Shown here: piece by piece, positions 17,278-26,856 of the stretch
How the letters are laid out: each line of letters starts with the position of its first letter
Numbering within the stretch: position 1 is the stretch's first letter
DNA from: Streptomyces sp. CG 926
GTDB taxonomy: Bacteria; Actinomycetota; Actinomycetes; Streptomycetales; Streptomycetaceae
Direction of reading: 5' to 3'
Assembly (NCBI RefSeq): GCF_003148825.1
Contig: NZ_QGGZ01000004.1
Coordinates: 434,001 to 498,000, forward strand
Length of the DNA stretch: 64,000 bases
Position numbers and translations under genes: made by a program
The notes under the pieces: model-generated
Database searches by the model: none
The model's input: the letters and a program-made list of their open reading frames with translations, nothing else
What the model was told of the DNA's origin: nothing

Positions 17278-19053
17278 GTGACCACCCGGCAGGCCGGCCA
17301 TGGAGTGCTCACCCGATTCCGGACGGTTCCCGGAATCCGAGCGGTGGCGTCCTACCGGCGCGAGTGGCTGCCCAAGGACCTGGTCGCGGGCGTCGTCCTG
17401 ACCACGCTGCTGGTGCCGCAAGGCATGGCGTACGCGGAGTTGGCAGGGTTGCCGGCCATCACCGGCCTGTACACGACGATCCTCTGTCTGCTCGGGTACG
17501 CGGTGTTCGGGCCGTCCCGGATCCTGGTGCTGGGTCCGGACTCCTCGCTGGGTCCGATGATCGCCGCCACCGTGCTGCCGCTCGTGGCGGCCGACGGGGA
17601 TCCCGACCGGGCCGTGGCACTGGCGTCGATGCTCGCGGTCATGGTGGCGGCCATCATGATCCTGGCATCGGTGGCGAGGCTCGGCTTCATCGCCGACCTG
17701 ATCTCCAAGCCGACGATGATCGGCTACATGAACGGCCTGGCGTTGACCATCCTCATCGGTCAGCTCCCCAAGCTGCTCGGCTTCAAGGTCGAGGCGGACA
17801 ACCTGATCGGCGAGTGCGCCGGCGTCGTGCGGAAGATCGCCGAGGGGGCGGTGGTACCGGCCGCCGCCGCCGTGGGCCTCGGCGGGATCGCCCTGATCCT
17901 GGTCCTGCAGCGCTTCCTGCCGAAGGTTCCGGCCGTGCTCGTGATGGTGGTCCTGGCGATCGCCGCGGTCGCCGTCTTCGACCTGGACGGGCACGGCGTC
18001 GGCCTGGTCGGGGTACTGCCCGAGGGCTTCCCGCCGTTCACGATCCCCGAGGTGCGGCTCTCCGATCTCGCGCCGCTGCTCGCCGGTGCGCTGGGCATCG
18101 CCCTGGTGTCGCTGGCGGACACGATCTCCAACGCCTCGGCCTTCGCCGCCCGTACCGGGCAGGAGGTGCGCGGGAACCAGGAGATGGCGGGTGTCGGTGC
18201 GGCCAACCTGGCGGCCGCCCTCTTCCAGGGCTTCCCGGTCAGCACCAGCGGGTCCCGGACGGCGGTGGCGGAGCGCGCGGGGGCCCGGAGCCAGCTGACG
18301 GGGGTGGTCGGAGCGGCACTCATCGTCCTGATGCTCGTGCTGGCTCCGGGCCTCTTCCGTGATCTCCCCCAACCGGCCCTCGCGGCCGTGGTCATCACCG
18401 CGTCGCTGTCCCTGGCCGACGTACCGGGAGTCGTACGGCTGTGGCGCCAACGTCGGGCGGAGTTCCTGCTCTGCTGCGCGGCCTTCGCCGGCGTGGCCCT
18501 GCTCGGCGTGCTGCCCGGCATCGCGATCGCGGTGGCCCTGTCCGTACTCAACGTCTTCCGGCGGGCCTGGTGGCCGTACAACACCGTGCTGGGGCGGGTC
18601 CGGGGTCTGGAGGGATACCACGACATCCGTTCCTACCCGAGTGCCGAGCACCTGCCCGGCCTGGTGATCTACCGGTTCGACGCCCCGCTCTTCTTCGCCA
18701 ACGCCAAGACCTTCCGGGACGCGGTGCGGCGGCTGGCCCGCGCGGATCCGCGGCCGAGCTGGATCGTGGTCGCGGCGGAGCCCATGACCGATGTGGACAC
18801 CACCGCCGCCGACATCCTGGAGGAGCTCGACGAGGTGCTCAACGCGGACGACGTGCACCTGGTGTTCGCCGAGCTCAAGGACCCGGTGCGACGCAAGATC
18901 GAGCGGTACGAGCTCACCCGGACCATCGACCCCCGGCACTTCTTCCCGACCGTGGAGGCCGCGGTCGCCGCCTTCCGGCTGAGCACCGGAGCGCGGTGGA
19001 CCTCGCCCGGCGCCGAGGGGACGGCCGGTGCCCCTCCCGACGGCCCGAAGTGA
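17278..19053 (+). CDS. SulP (SLC26) family anion permease with STAS domain
   Basis: 591 residues. The SulP signature is present (VPQGMAYAELAGLPAITGLYTTI), with 10-12 membrane helices (about 30-440) and a C-terminal cytoplasmic STAS domain (about 460-570, PGLVIYRFDAPLFFANAKTF). Likely transports sulfate, bicarbonate or a similar anion; substrate cannot be assigned. GTG start 13 bp after the P-type ATPase, so probably the same operon. Confidence 0.93.
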   Translation: MTTRQAGHGVLTRFRTVPGIRAVASYRREWLPKDLVAGVVLTTLLVPQGMAYAELAGLPAITGLYTTILCLLGYAVFGPSRILVLGPDSSLGPMIAATVLPLVAADGDPDRAVALASMLAVMVAAIMILASVARLGFIADLISKPTMIGYMNGLALTILIGQLPKLLGFKVEADNLIGECAGVVRKIAEGAVVPAAAAVGLGGIALILVLQRFLPKVPAVLVMVVLAIAAVAVFDLDGHGVGLVGVLPEGFPPFTIPEVRLSDLAPLLAGALGIALVSLADTISNASAFAARTGQEVRGNQEMAGVGAANLAAALFQGFPVSTSGSRTAVAERAGARSQLTGVVGAALIVLMLVLAPGLFRDLPQPALAAVVITASLSLADVPGVVRLWRQRRAEFLLCCAAFAGVALLGVLPGIAIAVALSVLNVFRRAWWPYNTVLGRVRGLEGYHDIRSYPSAEHLPGLVIYRFDAPLFFANAKTFRDAVRRLARADPRPSWIVVAAEPMTDVDTTAADILEELDEVLNADDVHLVFAELKDPVRRKIERYELTRTIDPRHFFPTVEAAVAAFRLSTGARWTSPGAEGTAGAPPDGPK

Positions 19054-19127
19054 CGGCCCGAAGTGACGGCCCGCCGTCCGGATGGCACGACCAGCAGCGC
19101 CTTGGGACCATGTCCGTGGAGGACGCC

Positions 19128-20807
19128 ATGAGCCATGACCCGCCCGTCCCTCCCGCGGAGGAGAAGCCGGCACGCGCACACCGCCGGTTGCCCCGTCTGA
19201 CGCTCCCCGGCTGCTGGGGCGCGCTCCTGCTGGCCTGTCTGTCCTTCACCCCCTCACTGCTCCCGCGCGGCGGCGTGCTCCAGGGAGTGGTCTGCGGCAT
19301 CAGCGCCGCCATCGGCTACGGGCTGGGCGTGGTCGCGGCCGTCGTGTGGCGCGCCTTCGCCGACCGGGACGCGCGCGTCCCCTCCCGACGGTCGTGGCTC
19401 GTCCTGATCGTCTGCGCGGTGGTGCTCCTCGGAGTCGCGTTCGGGCTGGGCCAGTACTGGCAGCACGAGATCCGCCGACTCATGGGGGTCACCGAGTACA
19501 ACGTCCTCACCACCGTCGCCTGCCCCTTCGTCGCCGCCCTCGTCTTCCTGCTGCTGCTCTTCGCCGGACGGGGGCTTCGGGCCCTGTACCACCGGGCCGC
19601 CGATCTGCTCGGGCGCTGGATCGGCCGCCGGGCGGCGCGGGTGGTCGGCTGGGTCCTGGTGGTGGGCCTGGCGTGGGCCGCGTTCTCCGGACTGCTGCTG
19701 AGCGGCTTCGTGAACGCCACCAACGAGGCCTTCTCGCTGCGTGACACGGAGACACCCGAAGGCGTGCACCAGCCCACATCGGCCCTGCGCTCGGGCGGGC
19801 CCGGCTCGCTGGTGCCGTGGGACTCACTGGGCAGGGAGGGCCGGGCCTTCGCCGGCACCGGACCGACGGCGAAGGAGATCGGCGCGTTCACGCACCGCAC
19901 GGCGCAGGAGCCCGTCCGCGCCTACGCCGGTCTGGCGACCTCCGACGACACGGAGACCCGGGCCGCCCGGGCCGTCGCGGACCTCGAACGGGCGGGCGGT
20001 TTCCAGCGCGAGAACCTGCTCGTGATGACCACCACGGGCAGCGGCTGGATCGACCCCGCCGCCGTGGACTCGTTCGAGTACCTGGGCAACGGCGACGCGG
20101 CCACCGTGGCGATCCAGTACTCGTACCTGCCGTCGTGGATGTCGTACCTGGTGGACCAGTCCAAGGCGCGCGAGGCCGGTCGGGACCTCTTCGACGCCGT
20201 CTACGACAAGTGGTCCAAGCTTCCGCAGGACACGCGCCCACGGCTGTTCGTGGCGGGCGAGAGCCTGGGGTCGTTCGGTGGTGAGACGGCCTTCAGCGGG
20301 GAGGCCGACCTGCGCAACCGCACCGCCGGCACGGTGTTCGCCGGTCCGCCCAACTTCAACACGCTCTTCCGCGAGTTCAGCGACCACCGGGACGCGGGCA
20401 GCCCCGAGATCGAACCCGTCTACCGGGACGGGCGGACCGTCCGGTTCACCGACGAGCCGACCGGCGGGATCCCTCCGGCGGACCGGCCGTGGGACGGCCC
20501 GAGGGTGCTCTACCTGATGCACCCGTCCGACCCGATCGTCTGGTGGAGCCCCAGGCTGGCCCTCACCGAGCCCGACTGGATCGGGGAGCGGCCCGGCTCG
20601 GACGTGCTCGAAGCCATGGTCTGGATCCCGTTCGTGACCTTCTGGCAGGTCACCGCCGACCTGCCGTTCTCGACCGGCGTGCCGGACGGCCACGGCCACA
20701 CGTACAAGGCCGCGTACGTCGACGCGTGGAACGACATCATGCGACCCGAGGGATTCACCGCCCAGGACCTGAACCAGCTCAAGGACATCGTCTCGCCGCG
20801 GAACTGA
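19128..20807 (+). CDS. Membrane-anchored alpha/beta-hydrolase family protein
   Basis: 559 residues. The N-terminal membrane region has about five helices (about 20-195). The C-terminal hydrolase domain (about 220-555) has the nucleophile elbow VAGESLGSFGG, matching the actinobacterial alpha/beta-hydrolase family with its own N-terminal membrane domain. I used the ATG at 19128 with GGAGG 5 nt upstream; an ATG at 19110 is an alternative. Substrate unknown; a cell-envelope lipid or ester is a guess. Confidence 0.87.
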   Translation: MSHDPPVPPAEEKPARAHRRLPRLTLPGCWGALLLACLSFTPSLLPRGGVLQGVVCGISAAIGYGLGVVAAVVWRAFADRDARVPSRRSWLVLIVCAVVLLGVAFGLGQYWQHEIRRLMGVTEYNVLTTVACPFVAALVFLLLLFAGRGLRALYHRAADLLGRWIGRRAARVVGWVLVVGLAWAAFSGLLLSGFVNATNEAFSLRDTETPEGVHQPTSALRSGGPGSLVPWDSLGREGRAFAGTGPTAKEIGAFTHRTAQEPVRAYAGLATSDDTETRAARAVADLERAGGFQRENLLVMTTTGSGWIDPAAVDSFEYLGNGDAATVAIQYSYLPSWMSYLVDQSKAREAGRDLFDAVYDKWSKLPQDTRPRLFVAGESLGSFGGETAFSGEADLRNRTAGTVFAGPPNFNTLFREFSDHRDAGSPEIEPVYRDGRTVRFTDEPTGGIPPADRPWDGPRVLYLMHPSDPIVWWSPRLALTEPDWIGERPGSDVLEAMVWIPFVTFWQVTADLPFSTGVPDGHGHTYKAAYVDAWNDIMRPEGFTAQDLNQLKDIVSPRN

Positions 20808-20824
20808 GCCACCCCACCGCCGGG

Positions 20825-21574
20825 TCAGCGCAGCAGGTACCCGACGAGATAGCCGAAGGCGTTGACCGCCCAGTGCAGGCCCATCGGAGCCAGCAGGCTG
20901 CCGCTGCGGCGGCGCAGCTCGCAGAACAGGACGCCCGCGGCCGCCGTGAACAGCACGGCACCCAGCACCGCGAGGACGGCCCCGAGCCCGGAGTCGCCGA
21001 CGACCGTGTTGACGGCCGGTTTCGCGGTCGCCAGGTGCAGAGACGGCAGCACGTGCCACAGCCCGAACAGCACGCTCGACACCGCGGTCGCCCAGGCCGC
21101 CCCCCGGACGCGGTCCACCAGGCCGTACAACACACCGCGGAAGGCGACCTCCTCCACCAGGACCGTGCCGACGGGGACCAGCACGAAGGCGCGCAGCAGC
21201 ACCTCGCCGCCGTCCATCGCCGCGTACCGCCGGTCCTCGAACAGTGCCCTGGTGGCCGGCAGCAGGGCCCCGACCAGGTAGACGACGCCGACCAGGCCGA
21301 TCAGGGCGAGCGCCCAGCGGGCACCGCGGGCCAGCGTGCCCGGAGCCAGGCCCGCGTCCGCGAGGGTGCCGCCGGCCCAGCGCAGGACGGCCAGCAGCAG
21401 GACGCTGACCACCACGGCCGCCGCCAGGCCCCACAGACCCGTCAGGCGGTGCAGGGTCAGGTTGGCGACGACGAGGACGGCCACCGTCACCCCCACGGCC
21501 GGCCAGGTACCGATGCCTCGCGGGCGTCGGCGGGGCCGCCACCCGGCGTCGTCGTCGGCGGTGCTGCGGGGCAC
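20825..21574 (-). CDS. CPBP family intramembrane metalloprotease
   Basis: 249 residues, about eight membrane helices. CPBP motifs are all present: EEVAFRG (EExxxR, about 141-147), FGLWHVLPS (motif 2 His) and HWAVNAFGY (motif 3). Family members cleave or process membrane-embedded substrates; the target is unknown. Convergent with the preceding hydrolase gene, with only 17 bp between them. Confidence 0.9.
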   Translation of the reverse strand: MPRSTADDDAGWRPRRRPRGIGTWPAVGVTVAVLVVANLTLHRLTGLWGLAAAVVVSVLLLAVLRWAGGTLADAGLAPGTLARGARWALALIGLVGVVYLVGALLPATRALFEDRRYAAMDGGEVLLRAFVLVPVGTVLVEEVAFRGVLYGLVDRVRGAAWATAVSSVLFGLWHVLPSLHLATAKPAVNTVVGDSGLGAVLAVLGAVLFTAAAGVLFCELRRRSGSLLAPMGLHWAVNAFGYLVGYLLR

Positions 21575-21858
21575 GGGAACCCACCTCCGTCGTCACGACA
21601 GGTCAGTCGGCCTCATCTTGCCCCCTCGTGCGTCGGCGACAGGGCGACGTCGCCGCCGACCGGTTCCGCAACGCATCGCGACCGCACACAGCAATCGTCC
21701 GCCCGTTCACTGGTCACGCGCGACTCTCCCGGGCCCGCCGGCAACAGGAGGCACAGCGGATCCGCCCTCCGCTTGGCCTGTTCCCATAGGTTCCGAGGGC
21801 CCCGCTCGGCACCTGCCGGACGCCTCCCGCTCTGTCGGTCCGGACCGCCTGCAGGCCT

Positions 21859-22218
21859 CAACTCCCTTGCCGACCAGGAAGGTTGCATTCCGGTGGGATC
21901 GACTGGAGTATCGGCCAGGGAGCACTGCAGGAACCCGGATCGGTTCTTGTAGATCTCTACGAAGTGTGGGTTTCGGCCGGCGGACGTTTTCATGTCTTCC
22001 GTCCCTGCCCGACTTCGCTCGATTGCCTGTGTACTCCTTCACACACGACGCGAAGAAACAGGGGGAGCGGGCTCGCCGTGCCTCCTGACATCGTGCCGAA
22101 CGAAGGAGTGAGCCTTGACCGAGACGTTATCCGGGCCGACGCGGACGTCAGCCGGCCGCCTGCTCGACATCGCCTGGCCCGACCTGGGCATCACCGTCAC
22201 CGCGGAGCTCGACGGCCG
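21859..22218 (+). repeat. Left arm of an inverted duplicated leader plus 5' gene segment
   Basis: Noncoding leader (about 21859-22050) plus the first ~100 nt of the opine-synthase-like gene, similar in inverted orientation to 28262-28557. Best-conserved stretches include GTAGATCT (21950-21957), CATGTCTTCCGTCCCTGCC (21991-22009) and TGTGT-N8-ACACA (22028-22045), a probable operator. This copy has about 42 nt more between that dyad and the TTG start than the right arm. Both arms read toward their gene set, so they are homologous promoters. The stretch 21575-21858 shows nothing else I can name. Confidence 0.82.
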
Positions 22219-23104
22219 TAACCCCGAGCTCGCCGACGCACTGTGGGAGTCGCTGCCCTACCGAAGCCTCCAGGGACACGCCCTGGTGGCCGGAGCCCAC
22301 CTCTACCACGTGGCCCCCATACCATCGCTGCTCCACCTGCCCGCGTCCACCCGGATCCCCGACCGGCGCGAGGCACCCGACGGGACGGTGTTCTGCTCCG
22401 CCCTCCAACACCTCGGCATCAAGTACGGCCCCCTCACCGAACCGATGCCCGCCTCCCCGGTCGGCCGGATCCGTCCCGAGGACATGCCCGCCCTCCTCGA
22501 AGCCGGCCGGGCGACCTGGGACGCCGTCCACTCTACGAAGAAGGAGATCCTGGTCGAGGTGAGGGCGGCAGGCACCGCGGGCGGCCACAGCATCCCCCGT
22601 CTGCACGCCGCCCAGCCCGACGCGAAGAGTCTGATCCACGACCTCCACACCGAGACCGAACGGATCTGGCTGGAAGCGCCGCCCGAACTCGCCGACATGC
22701 ACCGGGGCTGGATCCCCTCCGGTGCCGGCACCTTCGACACCGTCCTGCCCACCCTCCTCTTCGTGAACGGCGAGACCCGCCCCCTGGGGTACGCCACCTA
22801 CGGCGGCCTCGTCCGCGCGGCCGTCGCCGACATGCCCATCGAGTCCCTGCGCCAGATGACGCGCCTCCTCGTCGGCATCCCCGCCGAGTTCCTCGGCTAC
22901 TGCGGCCTGGACAAACTCTGGAGCTACACCCAGCGCTTCCTCGCCTGCCTCGACCACCTCGATCGCGAGGACTTCCTCGCCGTCACCGGCCAGATGGCCC
23001 TCTACATCAACTGCCTCGGCGGCTGGAACCTCCACCTGTACCCCTGGAACACCGCGGACCACCTGCGCCGGCACGGCCCCGCCCACGCGGGACAGCCCGC
23101 ATGA
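22115..23104 (+). CDS. Cucumopine/mikimopine (opine) synthase-like protein
   Basis: 329 residues. The N-terminal cyclophilin-like/DUF3830-type barrel (about 15-125, ITVTAELDGRNPELADALW, LPYRSLQGHALVAGAHLYH) is followed by a helical bundle (about 135-320). Length and layout fit cucumopine synthase, which condenses histidine and 2-oxoglutarate in a Pictet-Spengler-type cyclisation. This is family resemblance from memory; substrate is inferred. TTG start, with GGAG (22105-22108) upstream. Codon 5 is TTA (22127-22129), so bldA-dependent. Coupled by ATGA to an FAD oxidase. A truncated paralogue lies at 28193-28345. Confidence 0.6.
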   Translation: MTETLSGPTRTSAGRLLDIAWPDLGITVTAELDGRNPELADALWESLPYRSLQGHALVAGAHLYHVAPIPSLLHLPASTRIPDRREAPDGTVFCSALQHLGIKYGPLTEPMPASPVGRIRPEDMPALLEAGRATWDAVHSTKKEILVEVRAAGTAGGHSIPRLHAAQPDAKSLIHDLHTETERIWLEAPPELADMHRGWIPSGAGTFDTVLPTLLFVNGETRPLGYATYGGLVRAAVADMPIESLRQMTRLLVGIPAEFLGYCGLDKLWSYTQRFLACLDHLDREDFLAVTGQMALYINCLGGWNLHLYPWNTADHLRRHGPAHAGQPA

Positions 23105-24213
23105 GCGCACACCCCACCCGCACCGACACCCTCGTCATCGGTGGAGGAGTGATCGGCACGTCGATCGCCTGCCACCTCGCCGAGGCCGGTGTGGGCACCG
23201 TTCTGCTGGAGCGCGGCACGCTCGGATCGGGATCGTCCGCGGCCACCGCGGGGGTGGTCCGTACCTACTTTCCCGGCAGCCCCCTCACCGGCAGCCTCGC
23301 CGTCCGGAGCCTGGAGGCGTACCACTCCTTCGCCGAACGGACGGGAATACCCGTCGGCCTCGAGCGGGTCGGGTTCCTGGTGCTGTTCACCGAGGAGCGG
23401 CAGCTGGCCGACTTCCGGCGCGAGCACGCCGCCCAGCGCGCCGCGGGGGTGCAGGTCGAGCTGGTGAGCGCCGCCGAGGCGGCGCGGCTCAACCCGCTGC
23501 TGGACGAGCGTTCCGTCCTGGCCGCGGCCTGGTCGCCGGAGGCCTACGCCTGCGATCCGGCCGCGATCGTGCGCGGCTACGCCGCAGCCGCCCAGGAGGC
23601 GGGCGCGGTCCTGCTCACCGATTCACCGGTCACCGGGATCGACCCGGACGGGCGCGTACGCACTCCCGCGGGCAGCATCCTCGCCACCAGCGTGGTCTGC
23701 GCGGCCGGCCCGTGGTCGGCGGCGGTGGCCGCCCTGGGCGACGTACCCCTTCCGGTGAGCGCGGATCCGATCGAGCTGCTCCTCACCGACCCGCCCGACA
23801 ACCCGCCCGTCACCCTCCCGATGACCCTGCACGCCACCAGCGGTCTGCGGATCCGGGCCTGGCGGGACCGCGTCCTCGTCGGGATGGGCCGGCCGGGCCC
23901 GGACGAGTCGAGGCAGGCCTGGCTCGGCCGGCTGTCCCACCTGCTCGGCACCGTCTACCCGGCCCTCGACGGCGTCCGCGTCCGTCGTGGGTGGAGCGGA
24001 GCGCTGGAGGCCAGCCCGGACGGAGGCGCCCTCATCGGGCGGCATCCCTCCCGGCCCTTCTTCTACGCGGCGGGGTTCTCCGGCCAAGGGCTGTGCCAGG
24101 CACCCGCCGCCGGGGAGATCGTCCGCGATCTCCTGGCGGGCAAGCAGCCCTGGACGGACCCGGCCGGGCTGTCCGCCGACCGCTTCCCCACGGTCGCCGC
24201 GTCACTCACGTAG
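23101..24213 (+). CDS. FAD-dependent amine/amino-acid oxidase (DAO family)
   Basis: 370 residues. The N-terminal dinucleotide fold VIGGGVIGTSIACHLAEAG and the C-terminal FAD contact GFSGQGLCQAPAAGE fit glycine/sarcosine/D-amino-acid oxidase (DAO) proteins. It oxidises a C-N bond of an amine or amino acid. Because it is coupled to the opine-synthase-like gene (ATGA overlap), the likely substrate is that enzyme's cyclic amino-acid product, for instance to dehydrogenate the ring. That pairing is inference. Confidence 0.85.
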   Translation: MSAHPTRTDTLVIGGGVIGTSIACHLAEAGVGTVLLERGTLGSGSSAATAGVVRTYFPGSPLTGSLAVRSLEAYHSFAERTGIPVGLERVGFLVLFTEERQLADFRREHAAQRAAGVQVELVSAAEAARLNPLLDERSVLAAAWSPEAYACDPAAIVRGYAAAAQEAGAVLLTDSPVTGIDPDGRVRTPAGSILATSVVCAAGPWSAAVAALGDVPLPVSADPIELLLTDPPDNPPVTLPMTLHATSGLRIRAWRDRVLVGMGRPGPDESRQAWLGRLSHLLGTVYPALDGVRVRRGWSGALEASPDGGALIGRHPSRPFFYAAGFSGQGLCQAPAAGEIVRDLLAGKQPWTDPAGLSADRFPTVAASLT

Positions 24214-24237
24214 TCATTCCCGAACTCCCTCGCACGC

Positions 24238-24278
24238 ACGGCCGGTGATGCGGTTGCTCTCGCCGCATCACCGGCCGT
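24238..24278 (+). terminator. Perfect hairpin between oxidase and carbamoyltransferase genes
   Basis: A 16-bp perfect stem, ACGGCCGGTGATGCGG, with a 9-nt loop and no T-tract. It is probably a partial terminator or processing site that separates expression of the opine-synthase/oxidase pair from the carbamoyltransferase/phosphatase pair. Confidence 0.72.
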
Positions 24279-24333
24279 CCTGCGGCACCGGTCCGCTCGG
24301 GGCCGGCGCCGCACGACAGAGAAGGAAATCGTC

Positions 24334-26151
24334 ATGATCGTCTTGGGTTGCAACGGTTTCAGCCGCGTCTCGGAGGTCTTCGCCGAGCACTTCGGTTCCG
24401 TCGGCGCCGAGAAGCACTACCTCCTCGGCCACGACGCCGGCGCATCGCTGCTGGTGGACGGCGAGCTGGTCGCCGCCGTGGAGGAGGAGCGGCTCAACCG
24501 GGAGAAGAAGACCACCGACTTCCCGTTCCACTCGGTGGCGTGGTGCCTCGAACAGGCGGGGCTGCGGTTCACGGACATCGATCTGATCGCCGTCCCTTGG
24601 AACTTCTCCCCCGAGGTCTTCGACGAGATGCTGGCCGGCATCACGTCCGCGCCGATGGCACCCGCGGCGAAGCTCGACCTCGTCAGTGGCATAGGCACGC
24701 TGTTCACCGAGGTCGTCAGCCACGAAGCGATCCTCGCCGACTTCGCCGAACGCACCGGTTTCACGCCGGACCCCGACCAGGTCGTGTTCGTACCGCACCA
24801 CCTCGCCCATGCGATGACCGGCTACTACCTGGCGGGAATGAAGGACGCGGCGTTCCTCGTCAGCGACGGCCGCGCGGAGGTCTTCTCGTCGGTGACCGGC
24901 GAAATCCGCGACGGCCGGATCCGCGTCTTCGACGAGTCGGCCGTGGGCGCCCACCATTCGATCGGCCTGCTGTTCGCCGCGATCACCCGGTACCTGGGCT
25001 TCGTACCCAACAACGACGAGTACAAGGTCATGGGCCTGTCCGGCTTCGCCCGGCCGCCGGCGCCGAACCCGTTCCTGGAACACCTCGTCGAACTGCGGGA
25101 GGACGGGCGGTACACCTTCAGCAGGCCCCTGGAGACGGACGACCCCCGCGGTCTCGACCCGCTCTTCGAGCAGTACTTCGGTCCCGCGCAGGACACCCTC
25201 GCCTACCGGGCACGGGTGGCCGCGGCGGCGCAGCAGATGCTGACCGTCGTCACGAACCACCAGCTGCGCGCACTCGAGGCCAGGACCGATCTGAACCGTC
25301 TGCTCTTCGAAGGCGGTGTGGCGCTGAACTGCCTGAACAACACCCCGCTGTTCGAGGGGTCGCGGTTCGACGACATGGACGTGAGCTTCGGCGCGAGCGA
25401 TACCGGTATCGTCATCGGCGCCGCCGTCCACGCGTGGCTCGGCCACCTCGAACACGCCGACCGGGAGCGGCCCGCGCCGGCGCCGGTCACTCCGTACCTC
25501 GGACCGGAATACGACGACGAGGCGATCGGGCGGGCCCTTCAGGAGTTCGCCGGTCGGGTGGCATGGACCCGGCTGAGCGACGACGAGGTCGTCGACCAGG
25601 TCGCGAAGCTGCTCACCGAGAAGGTGGTCATCGGCTGGTACGAGGGCCGCATCGAGCACGGCCCCCGGGCCCTGGGACACCGCAGTATCCTGGCGAACCC
25701 GAACTTCCCGGACATCAAGGACGTCATCAACACCCGGGTCAAGCACCGCGAGCCGTTCCGCCCGTTCGCACCGATCGTGCTCGAACGGGACGCCCCGAAG
25801 GTCTTCGAGATGGGCCGCAAGACCCGCTCGCCGTACATGACGTTCGTCTTCCCGGTGCGACCGGAATTCCGTGACGTGATTCCGGGAGCGACCCATGTGG
25901 ACGGTACGTCCCGGGTCCAGACGATCACCGATCGGGACACCCCGCGGCTGGCGGCCCTGCTCCGCCGGTTCACCGCGCTGACCGATGTCCCCTGCCTGCT
26001 CAACACCTCGTTCAACGTGGCCGGCGAGCCGATCGTCTGCACGCCCACCGACGCGCTGGACTGCTTCCTCGGTACGGAGATCGACTACCTCGTACTCGGC
26101 AACCACCTGGTCACGAAGGCCGCCGTCCGCACCCCGGGGCGACCGGCGTGA
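24334..26151 (+). CDS. O-carbamoyltransferase (NodU/TobZ/NovN family)
   Basis: 605 residues. The N-terminal Kae1-like domain has GHDAGASLLVDGELVAAVEEERLN and the metal ligands HHLAHA; the C-terminal YrdC-like part has GRIEHGPRALGHRSILANP. Such enzymes make carbamoyl-adenylate from carbamoyl phosphate and ATP, then carbamoylate a hydroxyl (nodulation factors, tobramycin, novobiocin). It is almost always a natural-product tailoring enzyme, which supports this locus being biosynthetic. ATG with GAAGGAA upstream. Coupled to the phosphatase by GTGA. The acceptor is unknown. Confidence 0.92.
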   Translation: MIVLGCNGFSRVSEVFAEHFGSVGAEKHYLLGHDAGASLLVDGELVAAVEEERLNREKKTTDFPFHSVAWCLEQAGLRFTDIDLIAVPWNFSPEVFDEMLAGITSAPMAPAAKLDLVSGIGTLFTEVVSHEAILADFAERTGFTPDPDQVVFVPHHLAHAMTGYYLAGMKDAAFLVSDGRAEVFSSVTGEIRDGRIRVFDESAVGAHHSIGLLFAAITRYLGFVPNNDEYKVMGLSGFARPPAPNPFLEHLVELREDGRYTFSRPLETDDPRGLDPLFEQYFGPAQDTLAYRARVAAAAQQMLTVVTNHQLRALEARTDLNRLLFEGGVALNCLNNTPLFEGSRFDDMDVSFGASDTGIVIGAAVHAWLGHLEHADRERPAPAPVTPYLGPEYDDEAIGRALQEFAGRVAWTRLSDDEVVDQVAKLLTEKVVIGWYEGRIEHGPRALGHRSILANPNFPDIKDVINTRVKHREPFRPFAPIVLERDAPKVFEMGRKTRSPYMTFVFPVRPEFRDVIPGATHVDGTSRVQTITDRDTPRLAALLRRFTALTDVPCLLNTSFNVAGEPIVCTPTDALDCFLGTEIDYLVLGNHLVTKAAVRTPGRPA

Positions 26152-26774
26152 ACGCCGCACCCACGACTCTCCTGCTGATGCGGCACGGTGAGACCGCTCT
26201 GACGCCGGAGCGGCGGTTCTCCGGCAGTGGCGGCGCCGACCCGTCGCTGTCGGCGGTCGGACGCCGGCAGGCGGATGCGGCCGCGGCGATGTTCGCGGCG
26301 CGCGGGGCGGTGGGTGTGGTCGTGTCCTCACCGCTGCGGCGCTGCCGGGAGACCGCCGGGGCGGTGGCCGAACGGCTGGGCCTCGGCGTACGGATCGACG
26401 AGGAACTGCGTGAGGCGGATTTCGGGGCCTGGGAGGGGCTGACGTACGCCGAGGTGGAGCAGCGCCGTCCGCGGGAGCTGGCGGCGTGGCTGCACTCACC
26501 GGCGGCCGCGCCGTCGGGCGGTGAGCCCTTCACGGAAGTGGCGCGGCGGGTGGCGCTGGCCCGGGACGAGCTGCTGGTCCGGTACGCGGGGAGGACCGTG
26601 CTGGTCGTTTCGCACGTGACGCCGGTCCGGCAGCTGATCCGGATGGCGCTCGGCGCGCCGCCGCAGTCGTTGTTCCGCATGGAGACGGCGGCGGCCTCGG
26701 TGTCGGCGGTCGCGTACGGCGCGGACGGCGTCGCGTCCGTGCGGTACGTCAACGACACCGCGCACCTGCGCTGA
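26148..26774 (+). CDS. Histidine phosphatase family protein
   Basis: 208 residues. The catalytic LMRHGET motif is at about 10-16, with second-site EADFGAWEGL and VVSHVTPVR. Broad phosphatase family (phosphoglycerate mutase/CobC-like). It overlaps the carbamoyltransferase stop (GTGA), so it should act in the same pathway, for instance removing a phosphate from an intermediate. Substrate unknown. Followed by a strong bidirectional terminator. Confidence 0.88.
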   Translation: MNAAPTTLLLMRHGETALTPERRFSGSGGADPSLSAVGRRQADAAAAMFAARGAVGVVVSSPLRRCRETAGAVAERLGLGVRIDEELREADFGAWEGLTYAEVEQRRPRELAAWLHSPAAAPSGGEPFTEVARRVALARDELLVRYAGRTVLVVSHVTPVRQLIRMALGAPPQSLFRMETAAASVSAVAYGADGVASVRYVNDTAHLR

Positions 26775-26777
26775 CCG

Positions 26778-26836
26778 TCGGCCCGGGCGGCGGACCACCC
26801 TGCCGAAGGCGCCGGGTGGTCCGCCGCCCGGGCCGA
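26778..26836. terminator. Bidirectional terminator between convergent sets
   Basis: A perfect 23-bp stem (26778-26800 pairs with 26814-26836) with a 13-nt loop, located exactly between the convergent phosphatase and SRPBCC genes. A stem this long and perfect is unusual even for Streptomyces terminators. Confidence 0.85.
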
Positions 26837-26856
26837 GAGTGTTGTGGCCCGCCCGC

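Noticed and set aside
13395..19179. Long antisense frames (1305 and 732 residues) across ppk2, the P-type ATPase and SulP genes
   Set aside because: His/Gln/Arg/Gly-rich translations typical of reverse-frame artefacts; no motifs or starts.
21985..22110. Small leader ORF beginning MSSVPA in the left arm
   Set aside because: The right-arm equivalent stops after six codons, so the peptide is not conserved, and no ribosome-binding site precedes it.
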